From the NCBI RefSeq assembly GCF_006363815.1, contig NZ_RRYT01000016.1, positions 682-64,681 of the forward strand: DNA of 64,000 nt, given 5' to 3'. The position numbers were made by a program, and so were the translations under genes. Shown one piece after another: positions 25,971 to 34,646 of the stretch. The notes below the pieces were generated by a model. That model worked only from the letters and a program-made list of their open reading frames with translations. It did not search any database and was not told where the DNA came from. The stretch's first letter is position 1. Every line of letters begins with the position of its first letter. This DNA comes from Thermomonospora catenispora (GTDB taxonomy: Bacteria > Actinomycetota > Actinomycetes > Streptosporangiales > Streptosporangiaceae).

Positions 25971-26621
25971 GTGGCAACAGCATCCGCGATTCAAACAACT
26001 CCGCACGCTCGGACCAACCGTCCCAACCTGGTCAGCGTGGGGACGATCGTCTGGCTGTCGTCCGAGCTGATGTTCTTCGCGGCGTTGTTCGCGATGTTCT
26101 TCACCATCCGCTCGGTGACCATCGGCCAGGACGGCCAGGAGGCGTGGCCTGGGGTCGAGCTGGACCTTCCGTTGGCCTCTTTCAACACCATCATCCTGGT
26201 GTTGTCCTCGATAACCTGCCAGTGGGGCGTGTTCAAGGCCGAGGCCGGCAAGGTCAGGCGTGACGGCAGCATCTTCAACGTCCGCAAGTGGGGCCTGCGC
26301 GAGTGGTACGTGCTCACCTTCCTGATGGGCGCGTACTTCGTGGGCGGCCAGCTCTTCGAGTACTACAACCTGGTCACCCACGACGGCCTGACGCTGTCGT
26401 CGTCGGCGTACGGCTCGGTCTTCTACATGACGACCGGCTTCCACGGCCTGCACGTGACCGGCGGGCTCATCGCCTTCCTGTTCGTCCTCGGCCGTACCTT
26501 CGCTGCCAAGCGCTGGACTCACGAGCAGGCGACCAGTGCGATCGTCGTGTCCTACTACTGGCACTTCGTCGACGTGGTCTGGATCGGCCTGTTCGGCGTG
26601 ATCTACCTGCTCGACCTCTAG
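25971..26621 (+). CDS. ctaE: cytochrome c oxidase subunit III
   Basis: Structural subunit of the aa3 oxidase with five to six helices; 216 residues, the short actinobacterial form. Visible family blocks are [22 protein letters not shown], then [36 protein letters not shown] and [21 protein letters not shown] (written here in parts). The likely start is GTG 25971 as a leaderless message; an ATG at 25962 overlaps the presumed -10 element and is therefore unlikely. First gene of the ctaE-qcrC-qcrA-qcrB operon. Confidence 0.95.
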   Translation: MATASAIQTTPHARTNRPNLVSVGTIVWLSSELMFFAALFAMFFTIRSVTIGQDGQEAWPGVELDLPLASFNTIILVLSSITCQWGVFKAEAGKVRRDGSIFNVRKWGLREWYVLTFLMGAYFVGGQLFEYYNLVTHDGLTLSSSAYGSVFYMTTGFHGLHVTGGLIAFLFVLGRTFAAKRWTHEQATSAIVVSYYWHFVDVVWIGLFGVIYLLDL

Positions 26622-26664
26622 CCTCTGCCCGACTTCCATCGACATGACCCGAACGGGGATATCC

Positions 26665-27576
26665 GTGAAAAGGTTCACCGCATGGCGACGGCGCCCCTGG
26701 GCGGGCTACGCCGTCGTGCTGGCGGCCCTGGCGGCGATCGGGGTGATCTACGCCGGACTCTCGCCGCGCACCGACCGCGCCGAGGCGGCTCACTCCGCGC
26801 AGGCCGCCGCCGACCTGGCCAACGGCCGGCAGCTTTACAACAAGAACTGCGCCAGCTGCCACGGACCCAACGCCGAGGGCACCAAGGACGCCGAGGGCCG
26901 TCCGCTGGCGCCCAGTCTGATCGGTGTCGGCGCGGCCTCGGTCGACTTCCAGGTCTCCACGGGCCGCATGCCCGCGATGAACCCCGGTGCGCAGGTGCCC
27001 CGCAAGGAGCCGATCCCGGAGTTCAACACCAACATCCCGACCGACTACCACGACCCGAAGCAGCGGGAGAAGGCCGAGAAGCAGAAGGCCCAGGCCGAGA
27101 AGAACCTGGCCGACCTGCGCAACTACATCCAGTCGCTGGGCGGTGGACCCGAGGTCCCCAGCGCCGAGATGGTCGACCCCGACAGCGGCGACGTCGCGCT
27201 CGGCGGCAAGCTGTTCCGCACCAACTGCGCCCAGTGCCACAACTTCGTCGGCTCCGGCGGCGCGCTGACCGGCGGCAAGTACGCTCCGCCGCTCAGCAAC
27301 TCCGACGTCACCCCGACGCAGATCTACGAGGCGATGCTGACCGGGCCGCAGGCCATGCCGGTGTTCAACGACACCACGCTGACGCCGGAGCAGAAGAAGG
27401 CGATCATCGCCTACGTGGTGAAGACCCGTGAGGAGCCCAACCCCGGCGGCAACGGCCTGGGCCGCATCGGTCCGGTGGCCGAGGGCCTGACCGGCTGGCT
27501 GGTCGGCCTGTCGATGATGGTCCTGGCGGCGATGTGGCTGACCGCCAAGAAGCCCAAGAAGCTGAAGAAGTCATGA
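26665..27576 (+). CDS. qcrC: cytochrome bc1 complex diheme cytochrome c subunit
   Basis: Replaces cytochrome c1 and the soluble cytochrome c in Actinobacteria, passing electrons straight to oxidase subunit II. Two heme c sites: CASCHG (residues 62-66) and CAQCHN (188-192). An N-terminal signal anchor (about 12-32) and a C-terminal helix (about 272-292) ending in a Lys-rich tail (KKPKKLKKS) hold it in the membrane. GTG 26665 has an ACGGGGA site; an ATG seven codons earlier is less likely. The stop overlaps qcrA by ATGA. Confidence 0.96.
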   Translation: MKRFTAWRRRPWAGYAVVLAALAAIGVIYAGLSPRTDRAEAAHSAQAAADLANGRQLYNKNCASCHGPNAEGTKDAEGRPLAPSLIGVGAASVDFQVSTGRMPAMNPGAQVPRKEPIPEFNTNIPTDYHDPKQREKAEKQKAQAEKNLADLRNYIQSLGGGPEVPSAEMVDPDSGDVALGGKLFRTNCAQCHNFVGSGGALTGGKYAPPLSNSDVTPTQIYEAMLTGPQAMPVFNDTTLTPEQKKAIIAYVVKTREEPNPGGNGLGRIGPVAEGLTGWLVGLSMMVLAAMWLTAKKPKKLKKS

Positions 27577-28688
27577 GCGACAACACCGGCTCGAACGAGC
27601 CCATGGAGTCCGGCGACGCCGTCCGCAAGGAGCAGTCGCCCAAGCGCAAGGTCGGCACCCCGGCCCAGGGCGGTCGGCTGCTGGCCACCGACGAGTCCGA
27701 GCCCGCCCCGCAGGGCGCCGGCGCCAAGCTCGACGAGGCCGCCGCCAAGCGGGCCGAACGCGTGGTCGCGGCGCTCTTCCTGCTGGCCGCGCTGGCCAGC
27801 GTCGGGTTCATCGCCGCGTACGTGTGGAGCGGGACCCAGGGCCCCGACGGCATGCACGGCATTGACGACGCGCGAGCCTCCAACTACGCGCTCGGCGCCT
27901 GCATGACCGTGGCGATGCTGGCCATGGCCGTCGGCGTGACCATCTGGGTGCGCCGGCTCATGACCAGCAAGCAGATCGTCCAGCAGCGCGGAGAGCTGCC
28001 GTCCGGCGAGGCCACCCGGGCCGAGTTCGAGGCCGCCTTCATGGAGGGGGCCGAGGACAGCGGGATCACCAAGCGGCCGCTGCTGCGGCGCACCCTGCTG
28101 CTGGCCGCCGCCCCGTTGGGGCTGGCCCCGCTGGTGCTGCTGCGCGACCTCGGCCCGCTGCCGGAGAAGCGGCTGCGCCACACCTTCTGGGGCGAGGCCG
28201 TCAAGCAGGCCAAGGCCCAGGGCAAGCAGGGCGTCCGCCTGGTGGTGGACGGCACCAACCGGCCGCTGCGGGTCAGCGACTTCGCCACCCCCGGCTCCAT
28301 GATCACGGTGGTGCCGGAGGGGATCGACAAGTCGCCCCACGCGATGAACGAGATCGCCAAGGCGGTCACCATCCTGATCAACGTCCCCGCCGAGAAGTTC
28401 AAGCCGGTCAAGGGGCGGGAGAACTGGCACGTGAACGGGATCGTCGCCTACTCCAAGATCTGCACGCACGTGGGCTGCCCGGCGGCCCTGTACGAGCAGA
28501 CCACGCACCACATCCTGTGCCCGTGCCACCAGTCCACGTTCGATGCCACCGATGGCGCCAAGGTCATCTTCGGTCCGGCGGCCAGGCCCCTTCCGCAGCT
28601 TCCGCTGTCGGTCGACAATGAGGGTTACCTGATCGCCACCGGCGACTTCCCCGAGCCAGTCGGTCCGAGCTTCTGGGAGCGCGGATGA
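27573..28688 (+). CDS. qcrA: cytochrome bc1 complex Rieske iron-sulfur subunit
   Basis: Carries the [2Fe-2S] cluster that accepts electrons from menaquinol. The cluster ligands are in ICTHVGCPA (Cys297, His299) and LCPCHQSTF (Cys316, His319), and the two remaining cysteines of these motifs can form the usual disulfide. The actinobacterial form has about 65 disordered N-terminal residues followed by three transmembrane helices (about 67-87, 108-128, 170-190). 371 residues. Coupled to qcrC and qcrB by 4-nt overlaps. Confidence 0.96.
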   Translation: MSDNTGSNEPMESGDAVRKEQSPKRKVGTPAQGGRLLATDESEPAPQGAGAKLDEAAAKRAERVVAALFLLAALASVGFIAAYVWSGTQGPDGMHGIDDARASNYALGACMTVAMLAMAVGVTIWVRRLMTSKQIVQQRGELPSGEATRAEFEAAFMEGAEDSGITKRPLLRRTLLLAAAPLGLAPLVLLRDLGPLPEKRLRHTFWGEAVKQAKAQGKQGVRLVVDGTNRPLRVSDFATPGSMITVVPEGIDKSPHAMNEIAKAVTILINVPAEKFKPVKGRENWHVNGIVAYSKICTHVGCPAALYEQTTHHILCPCHQSTFDATDGAKVIFGPAARPLPQLPLSVDNEGYLIATGDFPEPVGPSFWERG

Positions 28689-30322
28689 GCACGCAGAGCA
28701 CGCCCCCCAAGGCGGTCTCCGGGCCGCTGAACTTCCTGGACGACCGGCTCGGATCCACCACCTTCTTCCGCCGGAACATGAAGAAGGTGTTTCCGGATCA
28801 CTGGTCGTTCATGCTGGGCGAGATCGCCCTCTACTCGTTCGTCATCCTGCTGCTCACCGGAACCTTCCTGACCCTGTGGTTCCAGCCGAGCATGCACGAG
28901 GTGGTGTACGAGGGGTCCTACACCAAGCTGCGCGGCGTGGTGATGTCGGAGGCCTACGCCTCCACCCTGCACATCAGCTTCGACGTGCGGGGCGGTCTGC
29001 TGATGCGGCAGATCCACCACTGGGCCGCGATCCTGTTCATGTGCGCGATCGCCGCGCACATGCTGCGGGTGTTCTTCACCGGCGCCTACCGCAAGCCGCG
29101 TGAGCTGAACTGGCTGATCGGCATCGGCCTGTTCACGCTCGGCATGGTGGAGGGCCTGTTCGGCTACTCGCTGCCGGACGACCTGCTGTCGGGCACCGGT
29201 CTGCGGATCACCCAGGGCGTCGCCGAGGCGATCCCGGTGGTCGGCACCTACATCTACATGTTCCTGTTCGGCGGCGAGTTCCCGCACGGCACCCACGGCG
29301 AGATCATCCCGCGTCTGTTCACCCTGCACGTGCTGCTGATCCCCGGCGTCATCCTGGCGCTGATCACCGCCCACATGATGATCATGTGGCATCAGAAGCA
29401 CACGCAGATGCCTGGCCCCGGCCGCACCAACGACAACGTGGTGGGCTACCCGTTCTACCCGGTGTTCATGGCCAAGACCGGCGCGTACTTCCTGTTCACC
29501 TTCGGGGTGATCGCGCTGCTGGCCACGTTCGCCCAGATCAACCCGATCTGGATGTACGGGCCGTACGACCCGGGCGCCATCTCGGCCGGCTCCCAGCCGG
29601 ACTGGTACATGGGCGTGCTGGAAGGCTCGCTGCGCATCATGCCGAACTGGGAGACCACCGCGTTCGGCCACACCATCAGCTGGAACGTGCTGATCCCGGC
29701 ACTGGTGCCGCTGGGCCTCGTCTTCGGCGGCGCGGCGCTGTGGCCGTTCCTCGAGCAGTGGATCACCGGTGACAAGCGCCACCACCACCTGGTGGAGCGT
29801 CCGCGCAACGCCCCGGTCCGCACCGGCGTGGGCATGGCCGCCATCACCTTCTACGGCCTGCTGTGGCTGGCCGGCGCCAACGACGTGATCGCCGAGCGGT
29901 TCCACGTCTCGCTGTTCGCCACCACGTGGTTCTTCCGGTTCGCGATCTTCATCGGCCCGGTGCTGGCGTTCGTCGTCACCAAGCGGATCTGCCTGGGCCT
30001 GCAGCGCAAGGACGCCGCCGTCATGCACCACGGCGTCGAGGCGGGCATCATCATGATGTCGCCCGAGGGGGGCTTCAGCGAGAAGCACGAGCCTCCGACC
30101 GAGGAGGAGCGGGCGGTCATCCTCAGCAAGGAGAACAAGTCCCCCGCGCTGCGGACCGCCGACGACAACGGCATCCCCGCGCCCGGCGCCAAGGGGCCGC
30201 TGGGCCACCTGCGGGGGCGGCTGCACCGCTACTGGACCTTCGACGACATCCCCGTGGAGGAGCACGACCACGAGGAGCACGCCGAGGTCGACGAGGGCGC
30301 CCGCAAGGAACTGACCCACTGA
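28685..30322 (+). CDS. qcrB: cytochrome bc1 complex cytochrome b subunit
   Basis: Quinol-oxidising membrane core with two b hemes. Bis-His ligands are expected from IHHWAAILFMCAIAAHMLRVFF and from FTLHVLLIPGVILALITAHMM (given in parts); the Qo-site PEWY motif is replaced by the actinobacterial PDWY (SQPDWYMGVLEG). Eight helices fit residues 30-430, then a charged C-terminal extension of about 110 residues ending HDHEEHAEVDEGARKELTH, typical of mycobacteria-like QcrB. Target site of bc1 inhibitors in mycobacteria. Last gene of the operon. Confidence 0.97.
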   Translation: MSTQSTPPKAVSGPLNFLDDRLGSTTFFRRNMKKVFPDHWSFMLGEIALYSFVILLLTGTFLTLWFQPSMHEVVYEGSYTKLRGVVMSEAYASTLHISFDVRGGLLMRQIHHWAAILFMCAIAAHMLRVFFTGAYRKPRELNWLIGIGLFTLGMVEGLFGYSLPDDLLSGTGLRITQGVAEAIPVVGTYIYMFLFGGEFPHGTHGEIIPRLFTLHVLLIPGVILALITAHMMIMWHQKHTQMPGPGRTNDNVVGYPFYPVFMAKTGAYFLFTFGVIALLATFAQINPIWMYGPYDPGAISAGSQPDWYMGVLEGSLRIMPNWETTAFGHTISWNVLIPALVPLGLVFGGAALWPFLEQWITGDKRHHHLVERPRNAPVRTGVGMAAITFYGLLWLAGANDVIAERFHVSLFATTWFFRFAIFIGPVLAFVVTKRICLGLQRKDAAVMHHGVEAGIIMMSPEGGFSEKHEPPTEEERAVILSKENKSPALRTADDNGIPAPGAKGPLGHLRGRLHRYWTFDDIPVEEHDHEEHAEVDEGARKELTH

Positions 30323-30340
30323 GCCGCCTCGAGAGCGCGA

Positions 30341-30374
30341 ACGAGCCCGTCACCGCTTGCGGTGGCGGGCTCGT
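30341..30374 (+). terminator. terminator after qcrB
   Basis: ACGAGCCCGTCACCGC pairs with GCGGTGGCGGGCTCGT (one G.T wobble) around a 2-nt loop. It ends only 18 nt before the pimB ATG, so pimB must have its own start site downstream of it. Confidence 0.65.
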
Positions 30375-30377
30375 CCG

Positions 30378-30383
30378 TACGCT
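30378..30383 (+). promoter_or_regulatory. candidate -10 element TACGCT for pimB
   Basis: TANNNT hexamer, then 9 nt to the ATG; fits a leaderless or near-leaderless transcript starting just after the qcrB terminator. Confidence 0.4.
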
Positions 30384-30392
30384 GGAGCCGAC

Positions 30393-31526
30393 ATGACCAA
30401 GACGCTCGTGGTGACGAACGACTTCCCGCCCCGGCCGGGCGGCATCCAGGCGTTCGTGCACAATCTGGCGGTGCGCCGCCCGCCCGGATCGGTGGTGGTG
30501 TACGCGCCCGCCTGGACGGGGGACGCCGCCTTCGACGCGGCGCAGCCGTTCCCGGTGGTGCGTCATCCCACGTCGCTGATGCTGCCGGAGCCGTCGGTGC
30601 TGCGGCGGGCCAGGGAGATCGTCCGCTCGGAGGGCTGCGACTCGGTGGTGTTCGGAGCGGCGGCGCCGCTGGGGCTGCTGGCTCCGGCGCTGCGCCGGTG
30701 CGGGGTGCGGCGGCTGGTGGGCATCACCCACGGGCACGAGGCGGGCTGGGCGGCGCTGCCGGTGGCGCGACGGGCGTTGCGCCGGATCGGGGACGAGGTG
30801 GACGTGCTCACCTACCTGGGGGAGTACACCCGGTCCCGGATGGCGGCGGCGCTCTCCCCCCGGGCGGCGGCCCGGATGGCGCGGCTGGCTCCGGGGGTGG
30901 ACGAGAAGGCGTTCTTCCGGGGGAGCGGGGGCGAGGAGATCCGGCGGCGGTACGGGCTGGGGGACCGGCCGGTGGCGGTGTGCGTGTCGCGGCTGGTGCC
31001 CCGCAAGGGCCAGGACGCGCTGATCCATGCCTGGCCCGCGGTGCTGCGCCGGGTGCCGGACGCGGCCCTGCTGCTGGTCGGCGGCGGGCCGTACCGCGCC
31101 GCGCTGGAGCGGCTGGCCGCCGCCCGGGGGGTGGCGGACTCGGTGTTCTTCACCGGCAGCGTGCCGTGGGAGGAGCTGCCCGCCCACTACGACGCCGGCG
31201 ACGTGTTCGCGATGCCGTGCCGGACCCGGCGGCGGGGCCTGGACGTGGAGGGTCTGGGCATCGTGTACCTGGAGGCGTCGGCGACCGGCCTGCCGGTGGT
31301 GGCCGGGAACTCGGGGGGCGCTCCGGACGCGGTCCTCGACGGCGAGACCGGCCTGGTGGTCGACGGCCGGTCGGTCCGTGCGGTGGCCGAGGCCGTGGCG
31401 GGGCTGCTGGCCGATCCCGGGCGGGCGCGGGAGATGGGCGAGCGGGGCCGGGCCTGGGTGGAGCGGGACTGGCGATGGGACGTCCAGGCCGCGCGCCTGG
31501 ACGCTCTCCTGAACGGGACTTCCTGA
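30393..31526 (+). CDS. pimB: GDP-mannose-dependent phosphatidylinositol-monomannoside alpha-(1-6)-mannosyltransferase
   Basis: GT4/GT-B enzyme adding the second mannose in phosphatidylinositol mannoside synthesis on the inner membrane leaflet. Start MTKTLVVTNDFPPRPGGIQ; the donor half has LVPRKGQDALI, FTGSVPWEELPAHYD and the EX7E-type ending DVEGLGIVYLEASATGLPVVAGNSGG. Length 377. Sequence and position after the cox/qcr block match Rv2188c of M. tuberculosis, which I recall as PimB'. The exact sugar acceptor is inferred from that; other GT4 mannosyltransferases are the alternative. Confidence 0.87.
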   Translation: MTKTLVVTNDFPPRPGGIQAFVHNLAVRRPPGSVVVYAPAWTGDAAFDAAQPFPVVRHPTSLMLPEPSVLRRAREIVRSEGCDSVVFGAAAPLGLLAPALRRCGVRRLVGITHGHEAGWAALPVARRALRRIGDEVDVLTYLGEYTRSRMAAALSPRAAARMARLAPGVDEKAFFRGSGGEEIRRRYGLGDRPVAVCVSRLVPRKGQDALIHAWPAVLRRVPDAALLLVGGGPYRAALERLAAARGVADSVFFTGSVPWEELPAHYDAGDVFAMPCRTRRRGLDVEGLGIVYLEASATGLPVVAGNSGGAPDAVLDGETGLVVDGRSVRAVAEAVAGLLADPGRAREMGERGRAWVERDWRWDVQAARLDALLNGTS

Positions 31527-31609
31527 GCGGGGCTTGGCCCTCGCGCCCGGCGGCGTCGCCCGCCGCGGACGCCGGATCGCCCTGAGGCGGCTTCAGTGCG
31601 TTCGCGGGC

Positions 31610-32041
31610 TCAAGCGCGTTCGGACTCGTGCCGCTCCGGAGCCGACGGCGTCGATTCCACCGCGCAGTCGGGGTCGTGCAGCTCGAACCACACCAGCCGG
31701 CCGGAGCCGGTGCGGCAGCTGCCCCATTCCTTGGCGAGCAGATCCACGATCAGCAGCCCGCGGCCGCTCTCCTCCGCGGAGCCGCGGCGGGGGGCCGGAA
31801 CCGGATCCGCGCCCAGGTCGCGGACCTCGCCGCGGACGATCTGCCCGGCGTGACGCAGGGCGATCTCGACGGTGGGCGAGCCGATGTGCACGATGGCGTT
31901 GGCGGCGACCTCGTCGAGCAGCAGCACCGCGTCGTCGTGGACGGAGCAGCCGCGCAGCGCGGCGGACGCGAAGGCGCGCACCTTGGCCAGCTCGGCCGGG
32001 TCGCCCTTGAAGGTCCTCCGGTGAACCCCGTCGCGTGCCAC
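31610..32041 (-). CDS. RsbW-like ATP-binding (GHKL) regulatory protein
   Basis: A 143-residue HATPase_c_2 domain, the type used as anti-sigma factors/serine kinases in actinomycetes. The N-box is LLLDEVAANAIVH and the G-boxes are SGRGLLIVDLLAKEWG and RTGSGRLVWFEL. GTG 32041 with a GGAAGGA site is chosen, because its start RDGVHRRTFKGDPAELAKVR aligns with the paralogue at 34029 (MDERVHRRTFRGEPAALAEVR). No sigma factor or anti-anti-sigma partner is adjacent. A Glu/Arg-rich short tail ends the protein. Confidence 0.83.
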   Translation of the reverse strand: MARDGVHRRTFKGDPAELAKVRAFASAALRGCSVHDDAVLLLDEVAANAIVHIGSPTVEIALRHAGQIVRGEVRDLGADPVPAPRRGSAEESGRGLLIVDLLAKEWGSCRTGSGRLVWFELHDPDCAVESTPSAPERHESERA

Positions 32042-32380
32042 GCCCCGTCCTTCCCATGCCGTCCGTCCCCGCTCGGGTCCGGCATGCTTCATCGCCCCGG
32101 GTCGGCGCTCCCTCCCCGCCGCCGTGGCGCAACCGAACGTAACACTACGCTCTCGAAGCGTTGTCGGCGCTGCTTTCGATGCCCGGCGGGCGGTACGCCG
32201 CACCGGCCGCACCACCGGCGGCACGGGCGCCGACGGGAGAATCCCCCATCCGTTTCCGGTTACATGTCCATTATCTCCGTCGCGCGCAGGGCGTGTCATC
32301 GCTCCGCGGGCCGATTTCCGGCGGTCCGTCCGTTGCTAGCGTGACACCGCCTCCCGCACGGAACGATCGGACGGAGACGC
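32042..32380. other. divergent intergenic region with two candidate promoters
   Basis: No supported gene. For the minus-strand ATPase gene there is TAGTGT (32142-32147). For the plus-strand DUF6624 gene there is TAGCGT (32336-32341), about 39 nt before the ATG, which has a GGACGGAG site. The stretch 32250-32285 is less GC-rich than its surroundings. Confidence 0.4.
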
Positions 32381-32911
32381 ATGAACGAGGAACTGGCGCA
32401 GGAGCTCATCGCCATGGGCCGGGCCGACGGCGCCGCGGCGCACAAGGCGCTCAGCGACGACTTCGCCGAGCGGCTTCAGTGGCGGCGGCTGACCGCCGAG
32501 CACGGCGACCGGCTGATGCAGATCATGGACGAGCACGGCTGGCCGACGGCCGACGAGGTGGGCACGGAGGCCGCGCGCGCCGCCTGGCTGATCGCGCAGC
32601 ACGCCGACCGGCAGCTGGAGGTGCAGCGGCGGGCCCTGCGGCTGCTGGAGCGGGCGGTGGCCGAGGGCCGGGCCGGCGCCCGTGAGCTGGCGTTCCTGCG
32701 CGACCGGGTGCGGGTGAACGAGGGACGTCCGCAGATCTACGGCACCCAGATCGCCGGGGTGCGCGACGGCGTTCCCGTGCCCTGGCCGTGCGTCGATCCC
32801 GAGCGGATGGACGCCCGGCGCGCCGAGGCGGGCATCCTCCCGTTCGCCGAGCACGTCGCCCGGTACGCCCCGGACCGGGGCGCGGATCGGGATCCGGCTC
32901 CGGGATCGTGA
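32381..32911 (+). CDS. DUF6624 family protein
   Basis: A 176-residue soluble protein with no known catalytic role. Recognisable family features: an N-terminal helix MNEELAQELIAMGRAD, the core EHGWPTADEVGTEAARAAWLIAQHADR, then FLRDRVRVNEGRPQIYGTQI and PVPWPCVDPERMDARRAEAGILPFAEH. The histidines and acids of the AWLIAQHAD and RPQIYGTQ blocks are the conserved positions I recall. It is flanked by the RsbW-like gene and the NADAR gene; a hairpin directly overlaps its stop. Confidence 0.75.
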   Translation: MNEELAQELIAMGRADGAAAHKALSDDFAERLQWRRLTAEHGDRLMQIMDEHGWPTADEVGTEAARAAWLIAQHADRQLEVQRRALRLLERAVAEGRAGARELAFLRDRVRVNEGRPQIYGTQIAGVRDGVPVPWPCVDPERMDARRAEAGILPFAEHVARYAPDRGADRDPAPGS

Positions 32912-32933
32912 CGGCGGCCTCCGGGGCCGCCGT
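32911..32933 (+). terminator. hairpin at the DUF6624 stop
   Basis: ACGGCGGCC and its complement around a 5-nt loop, beginning at the last base of the stop codon. Confidence 0.45.
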
Positions 32934-33089
32934 GCCGGGGGCCCGCGCCTCGGCGGTCGCGAAGGCGCGCGTGCGGCTCGGCGGCGTCGCGCCCGCCCGT
33001 GCGCGCCGGCGGGCGCTCATCGGCGCGGCCGTCGGTCGCGGCCGGATCCCGTTTGCGCGGCGGCCGGCCCGGGCGGGAGAGTGACCGGC

Positions 33090-33653
33090 ATGGATTCCGC
33101 AGAGCCGCGCAGCGTGGCGGACGTCCGCAGGCTCGAAGAGCTGGGGCGTCCGATGGAGTTCCTGTTCTTCTGGGGGCACCGGCCGTCCCGGTCGGGCGAG
33201 ATCGGCAGGAGCAGCCTCAGCCAGTGGTGGGAGTGCCCGTTCACCGTCGACGGCGTCACCTACCGCAGCGCCGAGCACTGGATGATGGCGCACAAGGCGC
33301 TGCTGTTCGGCGACGAGCGGGCGTTCGCGCGGATCCTCCGGGCCGAGCACCCGGCGGAGGCCAAGAGGATCGGGCGTCAGGTGGCAGGCTTCGACGAGGC
33401 GACGTGGGCGGAGCGCCGCTGGGAGATCGTGGTGTCCGGGAACGTCGCCAAGTTCGGTCAGAACCCCGAGCTGGGCGCCTATCTGCTGGGCACCGGCGAC
33501 CGGATCCTGGTGGAGGCGAGCCCGCTGGACCGCGTCTGGGGGATCGGGCTGGCCGCCGACGACGAGCGGGCGTCCTCGCCGTCCCGCTGGCGAGGTCTCA
33601 ACCTGCTGGGATTCGCCCTGATGGAGGCGCGCTCCCGGCTGCGCGCCTCCTGA
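33090..33653 (+). CDS. NADAR family (YbiA-like) protein
   Basis: NADAR/DUF1768 proteins are N-glycosidases acting on ADP-ribose-related or riboflavin-precursor metabolites; some families remove ADP-ribose from DNA in toxin-antitoxin systems. Family blocks here: FLFFWGHRPSRSGEIGRSSLSQWWECPFTVDGVTYRSAEHWMMAHKALLFGD (in parts), with the conserved SAEHWMM, and ASPLDRVWGIGLAADDE near the C-terminus, including the catalytic-type Glu of SAEHW and the Trp-Gly motif. ATG 33090 preferred over GTG 33081 by ribosome-binding-site spacing. No toxin gene is adjacent, so a metabolic house-cleaning role is equally possible. Confidence 0.85.
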   Translation: MDSAEPRSVADVRRLEELGRPMEFLFFWGHRPSRSGEIGRSSLSQWWECPFTVDGVTYRSAEHWMMAHKALLFGDERAFARILRAEHPAEAKRIGRQVAGFDEATWAERRWEIVVSGNVAKFGQNPELGAYLLGTGDRILVEASPLDRVWGIGLAADDERASSPSRWRGLNLLGFALMEARSRLRAS

Positions 33654-34028
33654 TCGGGCGGATCGATCACGGTGTGGAGGAGGGGCCGCGCCGGCACCCC
33701 CGGGCTTGGGGTTCCACGCCGCCCGTTCCTGCCCGGGGCGCGGATCCGGTCGTGCTCGGCGGCCTAGCGCCCAGGGTGGGGGAGTCTGGGGTGGGCGCCG
33801 ACGGTGCGGCGGCCGCCTGGCCGGATCGGACGCCGGCGTGGACGGGGGTGCCGGACGCGGTCCGATGGCACGGTCGGCCGTACCGAGGAGGGAGCGTGGG
33901 TCGCGCCCAAGTCGCCTCCATGGGTCCTCCTCGGTGGTGCCGGTGACCGACCGCATCAGCGACGTTAGGCGCGAGAACGATCACGCGCACGTCTCTTAGT
34001 CCTGTCTTAAGGATCAGCTGAGCTTGCC
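33654..34028. other. 375-nt region without a supported gene
   Basis: Open frames exist in several phases but their products are Pro/Arg/Gly-rich and resemble nothing known. The right end (33980-34025) is less GC-rich, with CTTAGTCCTGTCTTAAGG, and lies downstream of the RsbW-like gene. I see no tRNA, strong hairpin or repeat. It could be decayed coding sequence. Confidence 0.3.
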
Positions 34029-34436
34029 CTAAGCCGCGCGCAGGCCGTGGGCGCAGGCCGGCTCGAACCGCACCAGGCGGCCGTGGGGGAGGCGTCGGGT
34101 GCCCCAGCCGGCGGCGAGCACGCTGACCGGCAACAGTCCGCGGCCCGCCTCGCGGCCCCGGTCCGGCGGGGCCGACCGGGGCCGGGTCGGCGCGCCGGCG
34201 TCGACGACCTCCGCCCGGAGCGCGTCGACCCGGTGCCGAATCGTCACCTCGAACTCTCCGCCGGGGCGGCCGGAGTCGCTGTGCAGCACGGCGTTGGCGG
34301 CCGCCTCGTCCAGCAGCAGGACGAAGTCGGCCGCCGCCGGGCAGCCCGGCGGCAGCGAGCGGCGGGCGAACCGGCGGACCTCCGCCAGTGCGGCCGGCTC
34401 GCCCCGGAACGTTCTGCGGTGGACCCGCTCGTCCAT
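34029..34436 (-). CDS. RsbW-like ATP-binding (GHKL) regulatory protein, second copy
   Basis: A 135-residue paralogue of the protein at 31610. N-box LLLDEAAANAVLH, G-boxes AGRGLLPVSVLAAGWG and RRLPHGRLVRFEP. ATG 34436 follows GAGGAGAGG. The two share the same N-terminal RTF-x-G-x-PA-x-LA-x-VR block and flank the DUF6624 and NADAR genes, suggesting local duplication. No partner sigma factor in the window. Confidence 0.82.
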   Translation of the reverse strand: MDERVHRRTFRGEPAALAEVRRFARRSLPPGCPAAADFVLLLDEAAANAVLHSDSGRPGGEFEVTIRHRVDALRAEVVDAGAPTRPRSAPPDRGREAGRGLLPVSVLAAGWGTRRLPHGRLVRFEPACAHGLRAA

Positions 34437-34477
34437 CGGCCTCTCCTCGTGGATCGCCGAGCGACCGCACCGGCACG

Positions 34478-34525
34478 ATAAACCCGGATGTTTTATGTAA
34501 AAGGTGTCTTATATGACATTTAAGG
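34478..34525. promoter_or_regulatory. AT-rich promoter/operator islet
   Basis: A short A+T-rich patch in a very GC-rich setting, upstream of the RsbW-like gene. It contains TGTCTTATATGACA (34505-34518), a near-perfect 14-bp palindrome (TGTC arms, two mismatches in the centre), and on the minus strand TATAAG and TAAAAC as possible -10 elements. Confidence 0.45.
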
Positions 34526-34633
34526 GTGGCGACGGGAAAGGCTGATCCCGGCGCCGGCCCGCCCGTGCCCGCCGGCCGGTCCGCACGGCCGCATGCGGCC
34601 GGGTCGCGGGGAGGGGCGGCGTGCGGAGGTGCG

Positions 34634-34639
34634 TAGGAT
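34634..34639 (+). promoter_or_regulatory. candidate -10 element TAGGAT for a leaderless gene
   Basis: TANNNT, then 7 nt to ATG 34647; no ribosome-binding site. Confidence 0.4.
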
Positions 34640-34646
34640 CGGCGAC

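Noticed and set aside
28625-30319. 564-codon open frame opposite qcrB
   Set aside because: Same antisense effect; qcrB is certain on the plus strand.
33667-34476. 269-codon minus-strand frame covering the gap and the second RsbW-like gene
   Set aside because: Out of frame with the recognised ATPase domain and Pro/Arg-rich.
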